From M3007 sp044224705 (GTDB taxonomy: Bacteria; Bacteroidota; Bacteroidia; Chitinophagales; Saprospiraceae), in assembly GCA_044224705.1 (NCBI GenBank), contig JBGAJY010000129.1:1-16098 (forward strand): a stretch of 16,098 nt of DNA. The letters run 5' to 3'. Of this stretch, positions 7,735-15,312 are shown piece by piece. Each line of letters starts with the position of its first letter. Within the stretch, counting starts at the first letter, position 1. The notes under the pieces were generated by a model, which had not been told where the DNA came from, did no database searches, and saw only the letters and a list, made by a program, of their open reading frames with translations. A program made the translations under genes and the position numbers.

Positions 7735-8784
7735 ATGGCCACAAGATTCCCGCAGAATCCCATTCTGACCAACCACGACATTGAGCCCAGCCGCCCCGAC
7801 TTCGTGGTGGAATGCGTGCTGAATCCCGGCGTTTTCAGCTTTGCCGGCAAAACCTGGCTGCTGCTGCGCGTGGCGGAACGCCCGGTGCAACAAGCCGGTT
7901 TCGTTTCCTTTCCCATCATCGGAGCCGACGGCGGGTTGCAGATTCTGGAATTCCGGCAAGACGACCCCGATCTCGACCTCTCCGATTCCCGGATGGTGCG
8001 CTACAAAGGCATCACTTATCTGTCGACTATATCGCACCTGCGCCTGGTGTGCAGCGACGACGGCATCCGTTTCTACGAACCGGAACACCAGCCTACTAAA
8101 ATATTCGGCCTCGGCCCCTTGGAAACCTTCGGCATCGAGGACTGCCGCGTCAGCCTGATGGACGGCGTGTACCACCTCACCTACACCCAGGTGTCTGAAA
8201 ACGGCGTGGGCGTGGGCCTGATGCGCACCCGCGACTGGCAGGCTTTCGACCGCGCGGGCATGGTCCTTCCGCCGCACAACAAGGACTGCTGCCTTTTTGA
8301 AGAAAAAATCGGCGGGCAATATTTCTGCCTGCACCGCCCTTCCGGCATCGACCTGGGCGGTAATTTCATCTGGCTGGCCGACTCGCCCGACCTCGTCCAC
8401 TGGGGCAACCACCGCTGCATTCTGCAAACCCGGCCGGGTATGTGGGATTCGGTACGGGTGGGCGCCGGCGCCGCGCCGATCAAAACGGAGGCGGGCTGGC
8501 TGGAAATTTACCACGGCGCCGACGCGCACCATCGTTATTGCCTCGGCGCCATTTTACTCGATCTGAACGACCCGGGCAAGGTGCTCGCCCGTTCGGTCGA
8601 ACCTTTATTGGCCCCGGAGGCGGAATACGAACAAAAAGGCTTTTTTGGAAACGTCGTTTTTACCAATGGACATCTCGTGGACGGCGACGAAATCACGATG
8701 TACTACGGCGCCTCCGATCAGGTGATTTGCGGCGCGAAAATGTCGATCCGCGGGATTTTGAACAGTTTGACCGCAGGAAGTTGA
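7735..8784 (+). CDS. GH130 family glycoside phosphorylase (probable beta-mannoside phosphorylase)
   Basis: The protein has 349 residues and no signal peptide, so it is cytoplasmic. GH130 enzymes phosphorolyse beta-mannosides to alpha-mannose 1-phosphate plus a shorter sugar; a few members are hydrolases. The five-bladed propeller motifs are present in order: VLNPGVF (28-34), LLLRVAERP (42-50), GIEDCR (133-138) with the expected catalytic Asp at 136, a KDCCLFEEKI segment (183-192), LHRP (199-202), WDSVRVGAG (237-245), WLEIYHGAD (255-263), GAILLDLNDP (271-280) and MYYGASDQV (322-330). The usual Pro in EDPR is Cys here. I chose ATG 7735 because an in-frame TTG at 7624 would translate the palindromic repeat. 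It is followed by an MFS transporter, which suggests imported mannosyl-disaccharides as substrate. Subfamily and exact linkage are not resolved. Confidence 0.92.
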   Translation: MATRFPQNPILTNHDIEPSRPDFVVECVLNPGVFSFAGKTWLLLRVAERPVQQAGFVSFPIIGADGGLQILEFRQDDPDLDLSDSRMVRYKGITYLSTISHLRLVCSDDGIRFYEPEHQPTKIFGLGPLETFGIEDCRVSLMDGVYHLTYTQVSENGVGVGLMRTRDWQAFDRAGMVLPPHNKDCCLFEEKIGGQYFCLHRPSGIDLGGNFIWLADSPDLVHWGNHRCILQTRPGMWDSVRVGAGAAPIKTEAGWLEIYHGADAHHRYCLGAILLDLNDPGKVLARSVEPLLAPEAEYEQKGFFGNVVFTNGHLVDGDEITMYYGASDQVICGAKMSIRGILNSLTAGS

Positions 8785-8792
8785 CGCTTGCC

Positions 8793-8815
8793 GGCGCGAG
8801 GCTGAGCCTCGCGCC
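8793..8815. other. Intergenic GC hairpin between phosphorylase and transporter genes
   Basis: The arms GGCGCGAGGC (8793-8802) and GCCTCGCGCC (8806-8815) pair perfectly over 10 bp around a TGA loop, starting eight bases after the GH130 stop codon. No T-run follows, so it is not a standard terminator. It could stabilise the 3' end of the upstream message or set unequal expression within the operon; that role is inference. Confidence 0.7.
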
Positions 8816-8864
8816 GAGCGGGTCGCAGCCGTAATTAGTCTTGAACAAAAAACATCAACCATCC

Positions 8865-10157
8865 ATGTTTAAAAAACTAACGCGCGAGATCGCCTTTTTC
8901 CGCTCCCACCCGCTGGGTATGCGGATGCTGCTGCTGACCAACCTCATTTACGCCCTCGTGATGCCCATCATCGAACTGTTCATCGGGGCGTACATCATGC
9001 GCAATTCGGAGGACATCAGTCTGGTGGTCATCTTCCAGCTGGCCGTGTACACGGGTATCCCGACGACTTTTCTGATCAACGGCTACCTGCTGAAACGTAT
9101 CCCGATTTCCAACCTGTACTCCCTCGGCATGCTGCTCAGCGGGGTGTCGATGACGGCCATGATGTCGCTCGAGAACCTCGATACTGCAGGCGTTTTTGTT
9201 GCGGGGCTGATTATGGGTTTGTCGTATGGTTTTTTCTGGGCCAACCGCGATTTCCTGGCTTTGAACACCACAAAAGACGACAACCGCAATTATTACTACG
9301 GGGTCGAGACGGTGTTTTACACCATCACGGGTATCGTCGTACCGGGCGCTGCGGGCGCATTTATCGCGGCCACGCAGGCGAACGGCTGGTTTTCCGGCGA
9401 TGTCAATGTGGCGTATTACGTGCTCACGGCCTTCGTGTTCGCCATGACGGTGTTTTCCTCCATCCTCGTGCACCGGGGGCAGTTCCAGAACCCGCAGCGG
9501 TCGCCCTTTCTGTTTTTCAAATTCCACCCGTTGTGGCAAAAAATGCTGCGGCTGGCGGCGCTCAAAGGCGTCGCGCAGGGCTACATCGTCACCGCGCCGA
9601 CCATGCTCGTTTTGAGTTTGGTGGGTAAAGAAGGGGCATTGGGCAGTCTGCAATCGATTGCGGCGCTGCTGTCGGCTATCCTGTTGTACGTGCTGGGCCG
9701 CACCACCAACCGGACGCACCGGCTGGGTATTTTCCTTGTGGGCTTGTCGTTGTTCGTGCTGGGCGCAGCATTCAACGCGGCGTTGTTTTCCGCCACGGGG
9801 GTCATTTTATTTATGCTTTGCCTGGTTTTTGCACGGCCCCTGCTCGACATCGCGTATTTCCCCATCCAGTTGCAGGTGATCGACCTGGTGGCCGCGAAAG
9901 AAAAGCGCAACGAGTTTTCCTACATTTTCAACCATGAGATCGGGCTGTACGTGGGGCGTTTGTTCGGCTGCGGATTGTTCATCGTGCTGGCGCGCTACGT
10001 GAGCGAATACTCGGCGTTGCGGTATGCTTTGCTGGTGATTGCACTGGTTCATTTCCTCGCCTATTTTATGGCAAAATCCATCCTGCGCGACAAGGCCTGG
10101 AAGGACGCGCCCGAGGGGGAAGAACCGAATGTCGGACTGGTGCGGGAACCGATTTAA
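8865..10157 (+). CDS. MFS-type sugar transporter (putative)
   Basis: The protein has 430 residues and twelve predicted membrane helices, near residues 21-44, 50-75, 82-101, 107-128, 149-169, 183-203, 226-252, 258-279, 286-307, 309-333, 355-378 and 383-404. A longer polar loop (~204-224) lies between the two halves, as expected for the major facilitator superfamily. The stretch GFFWANRDFLALN (122-134), after helix 4, has the charged/aromatic character of a substrate-path region. It lies 80 bases after the GH130 gene and 43 bases before the lipoprotein gene. Inner-membrane import of the oligosaccharide cut outside the cell is therefore the likely role. ATG 8865 is preferred; an in-frame TTG at 8841 would add eight polar residues. 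Substrate and direction of transport are inferred from neighbours only. Confidence 0.85.
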   Translation: MFKKLTREIAFFRSHPLGMRMLLLTNLIYALVMPIIELFIGAYIMRNSEDISLVVIFQLAVYTGIPTTFLINGYLLKRIPISNLYSLGMLLSGVSMTAMMSLENLDTAGVFVAGLIMGLSYGFFWANRDFLALNTTKDDNRNYYYGVETVFYTITGIVVPGAAGAFIAATQANGWFSGDVNVAYYVLTAFVFAMTVFSSILVHRGQFQNPQRSPFLFFKFHPLWQKMLRLAALKGVAQGYIVTAPTMLVLSLVGKEGALGSLQSIAALLSAILLYVLGRTTNRTHRLGIFLVGLSLFVLGAAFNAALFSATGVILFMLCLVFARPLLDIAYFPIQLQVIDLVAAKEKRNEFSYIFNHEIGLYVGRLFGCGLFIVLARYVSEYSALRYALLVIALVHFLAYFMAKSILRDKAWKDAPEGEEPNVGLVREPI

Positions 10158-10200
10158 GAAACTGCTTCTTAATTCAGACAATTGCAATAACAATAACCTT

Positions 10201-11952
10201 ATGTCCAGAAATACTTTTTTGTCCAACCGATCGCAAGTGCTACTGCTGCTTTTTCTGCTGCTCTCCGCTTGCAAAACCCCCGCACTGTTTGAACCCACGG
10301 CCGGCCCCGTCGCCCAACGCGCCATCGCCCGCGTCGATGCCATGCCGAACCTGCCCAAGCCTTACATGTTGAAAGACTGGCGCAAAACCGCGCTGGATTT
10401 CGACCGCTACGTGTACGATTTTTCGGCCAAAGGGCCGTTCCGGCCGTTCATCTGGGAGGATAAAACAGGCCGCAATTTTCCGGAAACCACTTTCGGGCTG
10501 TTCACGGCCATCGGCGACGTGCGCGAAGGCCCGGCCGTGAACAATGGCGAAAACCACGAGGCGCTCGGCGCTTTGGGCTCCATCGTCGGCGCCACGCTCG
10601 TGGGCATCGACAAAAGCAATCAGGACGGCCGCAACTACGTGCGTATGGCGCGCAACTATTTCAACCGCGACAACGGCTGGAACGTGATCATGAATTTTAC
10701 CAACAAAGGCGCACACATCGGCGGCGGCTACGGCAACGATTACTGGTACGAGGTGTACAACAACGTGCTGTTTTACGCCGTCGGCCATTATTACCCTAAA
10801 GAAGAAGGCTATTCGGACATCATGCGCACGGTGGCCGACCAGTTTCATACCTCCTCGCAGGTGCTGGGCAGCAACTACTCTTACTCCTTCTTCGATTTCA
10901 AAACCATGACGCCGGGCAAAAACCAGGTGCCGCCGCAGGAAGACGTGGCCGCCGGCTACGCGTTTATCCTCTACTCCGCCTACCAGAAATTCGGCGATAA
11001 AAAATACCTGCGCGCCGCCCGGCAGTCGCTCGACGCCCTGGCCGCACAAAAAGAAAGCCGCTTTTACGAAGCCCTGATGCCTTTCGGCGCCTACCTCGGG
11101 GCCCGCATGAACGCCGAGCAAAACGCGAATTACGACGTGCAGAAATTCCTCGACTGGACCTTTGACGGCACCGCCACCAACCGCGAAGGTTGGGGCGTGA
11201 TCACCGGCAACTGGGGCGGCTACGATGTGAGCGGACTCGTGGGCAGCACCACCGACCGCGGCGGCTACGGCTTCGCCATGAACACTTTCGACCTGGCCTG
11301 GCCGCTCACGGCAATGGTGCGCTACGACCAGCGCTATGCCCGCGCCGTGGGCAAATGGACGCTCAATGCAACCAACGCCGCCCGCTTGTACTACCCCTAC
11401 GACATTCCGGATTCGCTGCAAGCCCTGCCGGATCTTAAACCGCTGACCAACAACGTGATCGCCTACGAAGGCCTGATCCGTCACCCGGACAATAAAAAAT
11501 TTCAGGGCATCACGCCCTTCGCACAGGGCGACGGCCCGCTGTGGGCGCCGGGCATGCCGCAGGAAAGTATGTTCTCGCTGTACGGCAGCGGCCACGTCGG
11601 CTTTTTCGGCGGACTGGTGCGGCCCACGAACGTGGAAAAAATCCTGCAGATCGATTGCCGGGCGACGGATATGTTCCGCAGGTACGAAGCCTATCCCAGC
11701 TACCTCTATTACAACCCTTACGCCGAAACCAAAACCGTGACCGTGGATGTGGGTCCCAAAAATGTGGACGTGTACGATGCCGTGAGCCGCAAAATCCTGA
11801 ACCGCGCTGTGAAAGGCGCCGTGAAAATCGAGATCGCCGCCGACAATGCGCGCCTGCTGGTATTGGTACCCGCTGGCAGCCGCTTTTCGGTGAACAAGGG
11901 GAAATTATGGGCGGGCGGTGTGCCCGTGGATTTCCGGTACGACGGGAAATAA
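10201..11952 (+). CDS. Lipoprotein paralogue of the putative glycan-active enzyme
   Basis: The protein has 583 residues. Its N-terminus is a lipoprotein signal with lipobox LLSAC, placing the lipidated Cys at residue 24, so it should be membrane-anchored. From about residue 48 to the end it aligns collinearly with residues ~34-550 of the protein at 173-3289. Shared elements include the GATL..GIDK region (130-138), FKTM (233-236), W338 and D342 before GLVG, RYD (374-376) with RAVGKW (381-386), E423, and YNPY (504-507). It lacks the Ig-like, LamG and T9SS domains, so it is the minimal single-domain form. A toroid-type glycan enzyme is the best guess, by fold impression and context; I do not recognise a named family. 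ATG 10201 fits the signal peptide; an in-frame upstream start would lie inside the transporter gene. A second enzyme acting closer to the cell is one plausible division of labour. Confidence 0.85.
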   Translation: MSRNTFLSNRSQVLLLLFLLLSACKTPALFEPTAGPVAQRAIARVDAMPNLPKPYMLKDWRKTALDFDRYVYDFSAKGPFRPFIWEDKTGRNFPETTFGLFTAIGDVREGPAVNNGENHEALGALGSIVGATLVGIDKSNQDGRNYVRMARNYFNRDNGWNVIMNFTNKGAHIGGGYGNDYWYEVYNNVLFYAVGHYYPKEEGYSDIMRTVADQFHTSSQVLGSNYSYSFFDFKTMTPGKNQVPPQEDVAAGYAFILYSAYQKFGDKKYLRAARQSLDALAAQKESRFYEALMPFGAYLGARMNAEQNANYDVQKFLDWTFDGTATNREGWGVITGNWGGYDVSGLVGSTTDRGGYGFAMNTFDLAWPLTAMVRYDQRYARAVGKWTLNATNAARLYYPYDIPDSLQALPDLKPLTNNVIAYEGLIRHPDNKKFQGITPFAQGDGPLWAPGMPQESMFSLYGSGHVGFFGGLVRPTNVEKILQIDCRATDMFRRYEAYPSYLYYNPYAETKTVTVDVGPKNVDVYDAVSRKILNRAVKGAVKIEIAADNARLLVLVPAGSRFSVNKGKLWAGGVPVDFRYDGK

Positions 11953-11998
11953 AGAATTGCGTTTAGTTTGATTTGAGATGTCTATTGTGATGTGATGA

Positions 11999-12029
11999 GG
12001 GCGCGCCGGAGGGCGCGCCCTGCTTTTTT
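11999..12029 (+). terminator. Rho-independent terminator closing the glycan locus
   Basis: The arms GGGCGCGCC (11999-12007) and GGCGCGCCC (12012-12020) form a perfect 9-bp stem with loop GGAG, followed by TGC and a run of six T (12024-12029). It begins 46 bases after the lipoprotein stop codon. The T-run serves the plus strand only. The convergent minus-strand gene stops at 12037, so this hairpin does not serve it well. Confidence 0.85.
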
Positions 12030-12036
12030 ACACATC

Positions 12037-13044
12037 TCAACTGTGGCTGAAATCGCCGAGTCCCAAGGCAAAAACAAGAGCGACAAAGCGCCCGACCCGC
12101 GGGGCCGCGGCCTGTTCGGCTTTGGCCAGAAGCCAGGCCGAATGGATCAGCCCGCTCATTTTTCCAAAGTTTCCGGCGCTTTCGGGCCGGTCGAGGTATT
12201 GCGGATAAAAGCGGGAAGTGAGCGCGAATTGCACCCTTGGCACGACCTGCCGTTGAAAAAAATCGGTGAACACCACCAGCCACAACAAGGCAAACTGAAA
12301 GACCTGGACGGCGCTGTGGAAATTTCCGGTGACCAGGGCAGCGCCCCCTGCGAGGAGCAGCATTTTCGGGATACCGTATTTTGATTTCTTGGCGTTTTTC
12401 TTGTCCAGTTTTTTCTGCTGCTTCGGGGTCAGAACGGGTTTGGGAAGTGTTTCCAGGGTATGCAGAAATTGGGTTTCCCGCTCGATCAGGGCGGGCAGCC
12501 GGGTGGCGAACAAACCCGTCACCCAACCCGTCAGCAGAAACAGCAGGATGTAGGCTATTTCAAAAAAAAGGTTGCTCTTAACCAGATCAAGAATAAACCG
12601 GTCGAGCATGGCTGTGGGGAGAAATGCCGTTTTGAACTGCCAAAAATCGATTTCATCCGGCCGCAGCAACAATTGCTGGGCACAGGTATGGAGCAGGCAA
12701 GCCACTCCTGCAACCACCGCCCCGCGCTGGAAAGGCTGGATGTAGCGGAAGGCCATCATGCAGCATCCCGTTTGAAAAAACAACGCCAGAAAAGCCAGCG
12801 GCGACCCGACGGGATTGCAGGCAAATTTAACCACCGTCACCACCAGGAACGCGATGGCAACGGGTTTTTCATTGTCGCGGTTGGCCTGAAAAAACAAGGC
12901 CAGGATGAGCACGCTGCACACGCTGATCAGCAAACCTGAAAAAGGCAGTTTCAGCGTATTCAGCAAACTGCCGCCGATTTCGCTGAGCGCCCAGAGCGAG
13001 GTGAGTCGGAAATTGAACTGGTGGAGGTCTTCGACTTTATACAT
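12037..13044 (-). CDS. Uncharacterised multi-pass membrane protein
   Basis: The protein has 335 residues and I do not recognise a family. Hydrophobic segments are visible near residues 33-53, 62-78, 80-100, 105-125, 155-183, 225-245 and 247-265, so about six or seven membrane helices are likely. A small-residue motif CNPVGSPLAF (76-85) links two of them. A very basic loop (about 206-222, KQQKKLDKKNAKK and flanks) probably faces the cytoplasm. A later soluble or amphipathic part (~266-315) precedes a short hydrophobic end. Start ATG at 13044 is chosen because the open frame upstream to 13320 would run through the neighbour's promoter region and into its coding start, and reads as Cys- and Arg-rich, non-conserved-looking protein. 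It converges with the glycan locus and diverges from the delta-60 protein gene. A transport or channel role is possible but unsupported. Confidence 0.75.
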   Translation of the reverse strand: MYKVEDLHQFNFRLTSLWALSEIGGSLLNTLKLPFSGLLISVCSVLILALFFQANRDNEKPVAIAFLVVTVVKFACNPVGSPLAFLALFFQTGCCMMAFRYIQPFQRGAVVAGVACLLHTCAQQLLLRPDEIDFWQFKTAFLPTAMLDRFILDLVKSNLFFEIAYILLFLLTGWVTGLFATRLPALIERETQFLHTLETLPKPVLTPKQQKKLDKKNAKKSKYGIPKMLLLAGGAALVTGNFHSAVQVFQFALLWLVVFTDFFQRQVVPRVQFALTSRFYPQYLDRPESAGNFGKMSGLIHSAWLLAKAEQAAAPRVGRFVALVFALGLGDFSHS

Positions 13045-13154
13045 GGAAAACGGGTGCGCAGCGACGTTCGCGACATAACAGGAAGCCCTGCAAAGAAAGC
13101 GACAAGTCCGGTTTTGCTGCTGCCGGTGGTACAAACATTGGCCATGAAAGCGGC

Positions 13155-13162
13155 TACTTTTG
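13155..13162 (+). promoter_or_regulatory. Candidate Bacteroidota -7 promoter box
   Basis: TACTTTTG matches the Bacteroidota -7 consensus TAnnTTTG exactly and lies 27 bases before the ATG at 13190, in the 145-base divergent intergenic region. A TTG at 13138-13140 could be the -33 element, but its 14-base gap is shorter than the usual ~19. The call rests mainly on the -7 match and its position. Confidence 0.45.
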
Positions 13163-13189
13163 CCAAAAATCACTGCTTCAGGATCGATC

Positions 13190-14743
13190 ATGTTCAAAAA
13201 AATTCCTCTTGCCGCTGGCCTGATATGCCTGGCCGCCTCTTCCTTCGCGCAGTCCGGAGCCCCCGACGCCTCGTTTGGCAGCAACGGCGCGGCTACTTTT
13301 TTGGCGCAACCGCTCCTCAATAAAGCCTACGGCATCGCCCTGCAAAGCGATCAAAAAATCCTGCTCGCCGGCTATGCGCTGTCCGGCACGGCCAATGTGT
13401 TCGTGCTCGCCCGCCTGATGCCGAACGGCGACTACGACTTTTCTTTTGGCGTCGACAGCCACGTCGAAACGGCCATCGGCAGCGATGCCCAATGTTTTGC
13501 TTTGGCGTTGCAACCCGATGGCAAAATCCTGCTCGCCGGCGGCGCTTCCGTGGCCACCAACGGCTCCAAAGATTTTGCGCTGCTGCGCTACCAGTCCAAC
13601 GGCCTGCGCGACTCAAGTTTTGGCGTCAACGGGATCAGAACGATTTCTTTCGGCACCGGCGACGACGTGGCACGTGCCATTGCGTTGCAGGCGGATGGCA
13701 AAATCCTGCTCGCCGGCACTGCCACCACGGGAAACGGCTCGCTCATGGCCCTGGCGCGGTTCAAGCCCGACGGCAGCCCCGACGCATCGTTCAGCAGCGA
13801 TGGGAAGGTGACCCTGGGCATCGGCACTTTTTTCACCCGCGCTTACGCCCTGGCGATACAGCCCGACGGCAAAATCGTGCTCGCCGGCGATGCCAAATTC
13901 GGCATGGCCGACGACCTCGCGCTGGCTCGTTTTCTGCCGAACGGCACACCTGATCCTGCTTTTGGGACTGCCGGTCATGTGACCATCGATCTGGGCAGCG
14001 ATGCCGACAGCGGCAGCGCGCTGGCCCTGCAACCCGACGGCAAAATCATCGTGGCGGGCATCACCGGTGCAAACCGCGACTTTGCCCTGCTCCGCTACCT
14101 CGACGATGGCACGCTGGACCCGGATTTTGGCAACCAGGGTGTGACAACCACGGATTTCGCCGGTTCCGACGATTTTGCCAACGCCGTGCTCCTGCAACCC
14201 GACGGTAAAATCGTGGCCGGCGGCTATGCCTACAACGGCGCATTGCCCGATTTCGCCCTCGCCCGTTATTGGTCAGACGGCACGCCGGATGCGGATTTTG
14301 GTACAGCCGGGATGGTCACCACGGATTTTGGCGACGATGCCTACGACTACGGTTTTCCGATGGCCATGCAGTCCGACGGCAAGTTGCTGTTGGGTGGTTA
14401 TTCGTTTTCGGATGGCCACACGGCGTTTGCCGCAGCGCGTTATTTGTCGGGGCTGAACGTGGGGGTCGTGGATTTTTCCATGCCGAAAGTGCTCCTGATC
14501 GCGCCGAATCCGGTTGCAGAGCGCGCCACTTTCGAATTTGAGACCGGGATGGCCGGTTGTTTCACCCTGACGCTGACGGATGCGCAAGGCCGCACTTTGC
14601 AGACGTTTTTTTCGGGAAAAAACTTTGCTGCCGGACGGCATGCGGAGGAATTGTTGTTGAGCGCCAACTTGCCGGCCGGGTGGTATTTTTTGAGGCTGTC
14701 CGATGAAGGGAAGGACGTGGTGGTGAAAATTTTAAAGGGGTGA
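13190..14743 (+). CDS. Secreted delta-60-repeat beta-propeller protein with T9SS sorting domain
   Basis: The protein has 517 residues with a signal peptide of about 1-20 (SSFA before Q21). Seven delta-60 repeats follow. The (P/L)D.(S/D)FG-type motif starts near residues 25, 82, 140, 197, 254, 309 and 366. The A(L/I)QPDGKI(L/V)LAG-type strand recurs near 50, 106, 165, 222, 279, 335 and 392. Such repeats are predicted to build a beta-propeller; their ligand is generally unknown. The C-terminal ~83 residues (APNPVAERATF, LTDAQGRTL, LPAGWYFLRL) are a T9SS type A tail, so the protein is exported across the outer membrane. ATG 13190 begins the signal peptide; an in-frame TTG at 13160 lies inside the candidate promoter box. 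It looks like its own transcription unit. Confidence 0.9.
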   Translation: MFKKIPLAAGLICLAASSFAQSGAPDASFGSNGAATFLAQPLLNKAYGIALQSDQKILLAGYALSGTANVFVLARLMPNGDYDFSFGVDSHVETAIGSDAQCFALALQPDGKILLAGGASVATNGSKDFALLRYQSNGLRDSSFGVNGIRTISFGTGDDVARAIALQADGKILLAGTATTGNGSLMALARFKPDGSPDASFSSDGKVTLGIGTFFTRAYALAIQPDGKIVLAGDAKFGMADDLALARFLPNGTPDPAFGTAGHVTIDLGSDADSGSALALQPDGKIIVAGITGANRDFALLRYLDDGTLDPDFGNQGVTTTDFAGSDDFANAVLLQPDGKIVAGGYAYNGALPDFALARYWSDGTPDADFGTAGMVTTDFGDDAYDYGFPMAMQSDGKLLLGGYSFSDGHTAFAAARYLSGLNVGVVDFSMPKVLLIAPNPVAERATFEFETGMAGCFTLTLTDAQGRTLQTFFSGKNFAAGRHAEELLLSANLPAGWYFLRLSDEGKDVVVKILKG

Positions 14744-14795
14744 TTCTACCTGGACTCCAGGGGCTCCCGAATTTAATCAGAAGCAGAAAAAAGCA

Positions 14796-14803
14796 CACCT
14801 TTG
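14796..14803 (+). promoter_or_regulatory. Weak candidate -7 promoter box upstream of the TerB-like gene
   Basis: CACCTTTG differs by one base from TAnnTTTG and lies 43 bases before the ATG at 14847, in the 103-base gap after the delta-60 gene. No clear TTG is found at the right distance upstream. The separate function of the downstream pair makes a promoter here likely, but this exact site is only a suggestion. Confidence 0.25.
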
Positions 14804-14846
14804 CTCCCATATTCACCACTGTGAACACCAGTCTACTGCTCTCTCT

Positions 14847-15293
14847 ATGAAAGAGACCCCGGATTTTTTCCACACCCCGGCATCCACCGCTCCTTTCCAC
14901 ATCGCCGACGAAGCCGAAGCCTGCGCGGCGGTGCTCATGGCCTGCCTGCGCGCCAATGAACTCTACGGCATGGAGGAAAATGCCGTCTTTTTTACGACCA
15001 TTCAAAGCCGCAATATTTTCAAGGGCCACGATGCTGCGGCGCTCATCGCCGCTGCCGAACAATATTACGAGCAGGCCGGGAGCCCTTCGGCGCTCATCGA
15101 CGCGGCCATCGGCGCCATCCGGGAACAGACGCGGCTGCCGCTGTTTTGCCATTGCCTCGACGTGATCCTCTCCGACGGCCTCGTGACGCCCACCGAGGAC
15201 AGGATTTTTCATTACCTGAAAGGTAAATTCAAGGTAGACAACGAGATGGCGTGGAAAGTGATGGAGGTGCTGGTGGCCAAGAATCAATTGTAA
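14847..15293 (+). CDS. TerB-like domain protein
   Basis: The protein has 148 residues, mostly helical, with no signal peptide or membrane segment, so it is cytosolic. Residues ~20-145 resemble the TerB / tellurite-resistance-B-like helical domain, which can bind metal. The clearest part is the C-terminal half with acidic residues in LDVILSDGLVTPTEDRIF (104-121) followed by LKGKFKV and a final helix. The N-terminal half is less typical. No other ter genes are near, so a tellurite role is not implied; stand-alone TerB-like proteins are common and mostly uncharacterised. The stop codon is 19 bases before the enoyl-CoA hydratase start, so the two are probably co-transcribed. The family call is from recognition of the C-terminal half. 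Confidence 0.7.
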   Translation: MKETPDFFHTPASTAPFHIADEAEACAAVLMACLRANELYGMEENAVFFTTIQSRNIFKGHDAAALIAAAEQYYEQAGSPSALIDAAIGAIREQTRLPLFCHCLDVILSDGLVTPTEDRIFHYLKGKFKVDNEMAWKVMEVLVAKNQL

Positions 15294-15312
15294 ATGCCCA
15301 AACACGATCATC

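Noticed and set aside
10039..10200. Upstream in-frame extension of the lipoprotein
   Set aside because: It overlaps the end of the transporter gene and would bury the signal peptide and lipobox internally.
10240..11595. 451-codon open frame on the minus strand inside the lipoprotein gene
   Set aside because: The plus-strand gene has a lipobox and a paralogue in the window; the antisense product is Val/Ala/His-rich with no motif.
13045..13320. Upstream in-frame extension of the minus-strand membrane protein
   Set aside because: It runs across the intergenic region and the start of the divergent secreted protein, and its composition (Cys, Arg, His) does not resemble the rest.
13340..14420. 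Regular repeats that could be mistaken for a CRISPR array or DNA satellite
   Set aside because: They are coding delta-60 repeats with a period of about 165-175 bases, kept in frame and varying at the third codon position.
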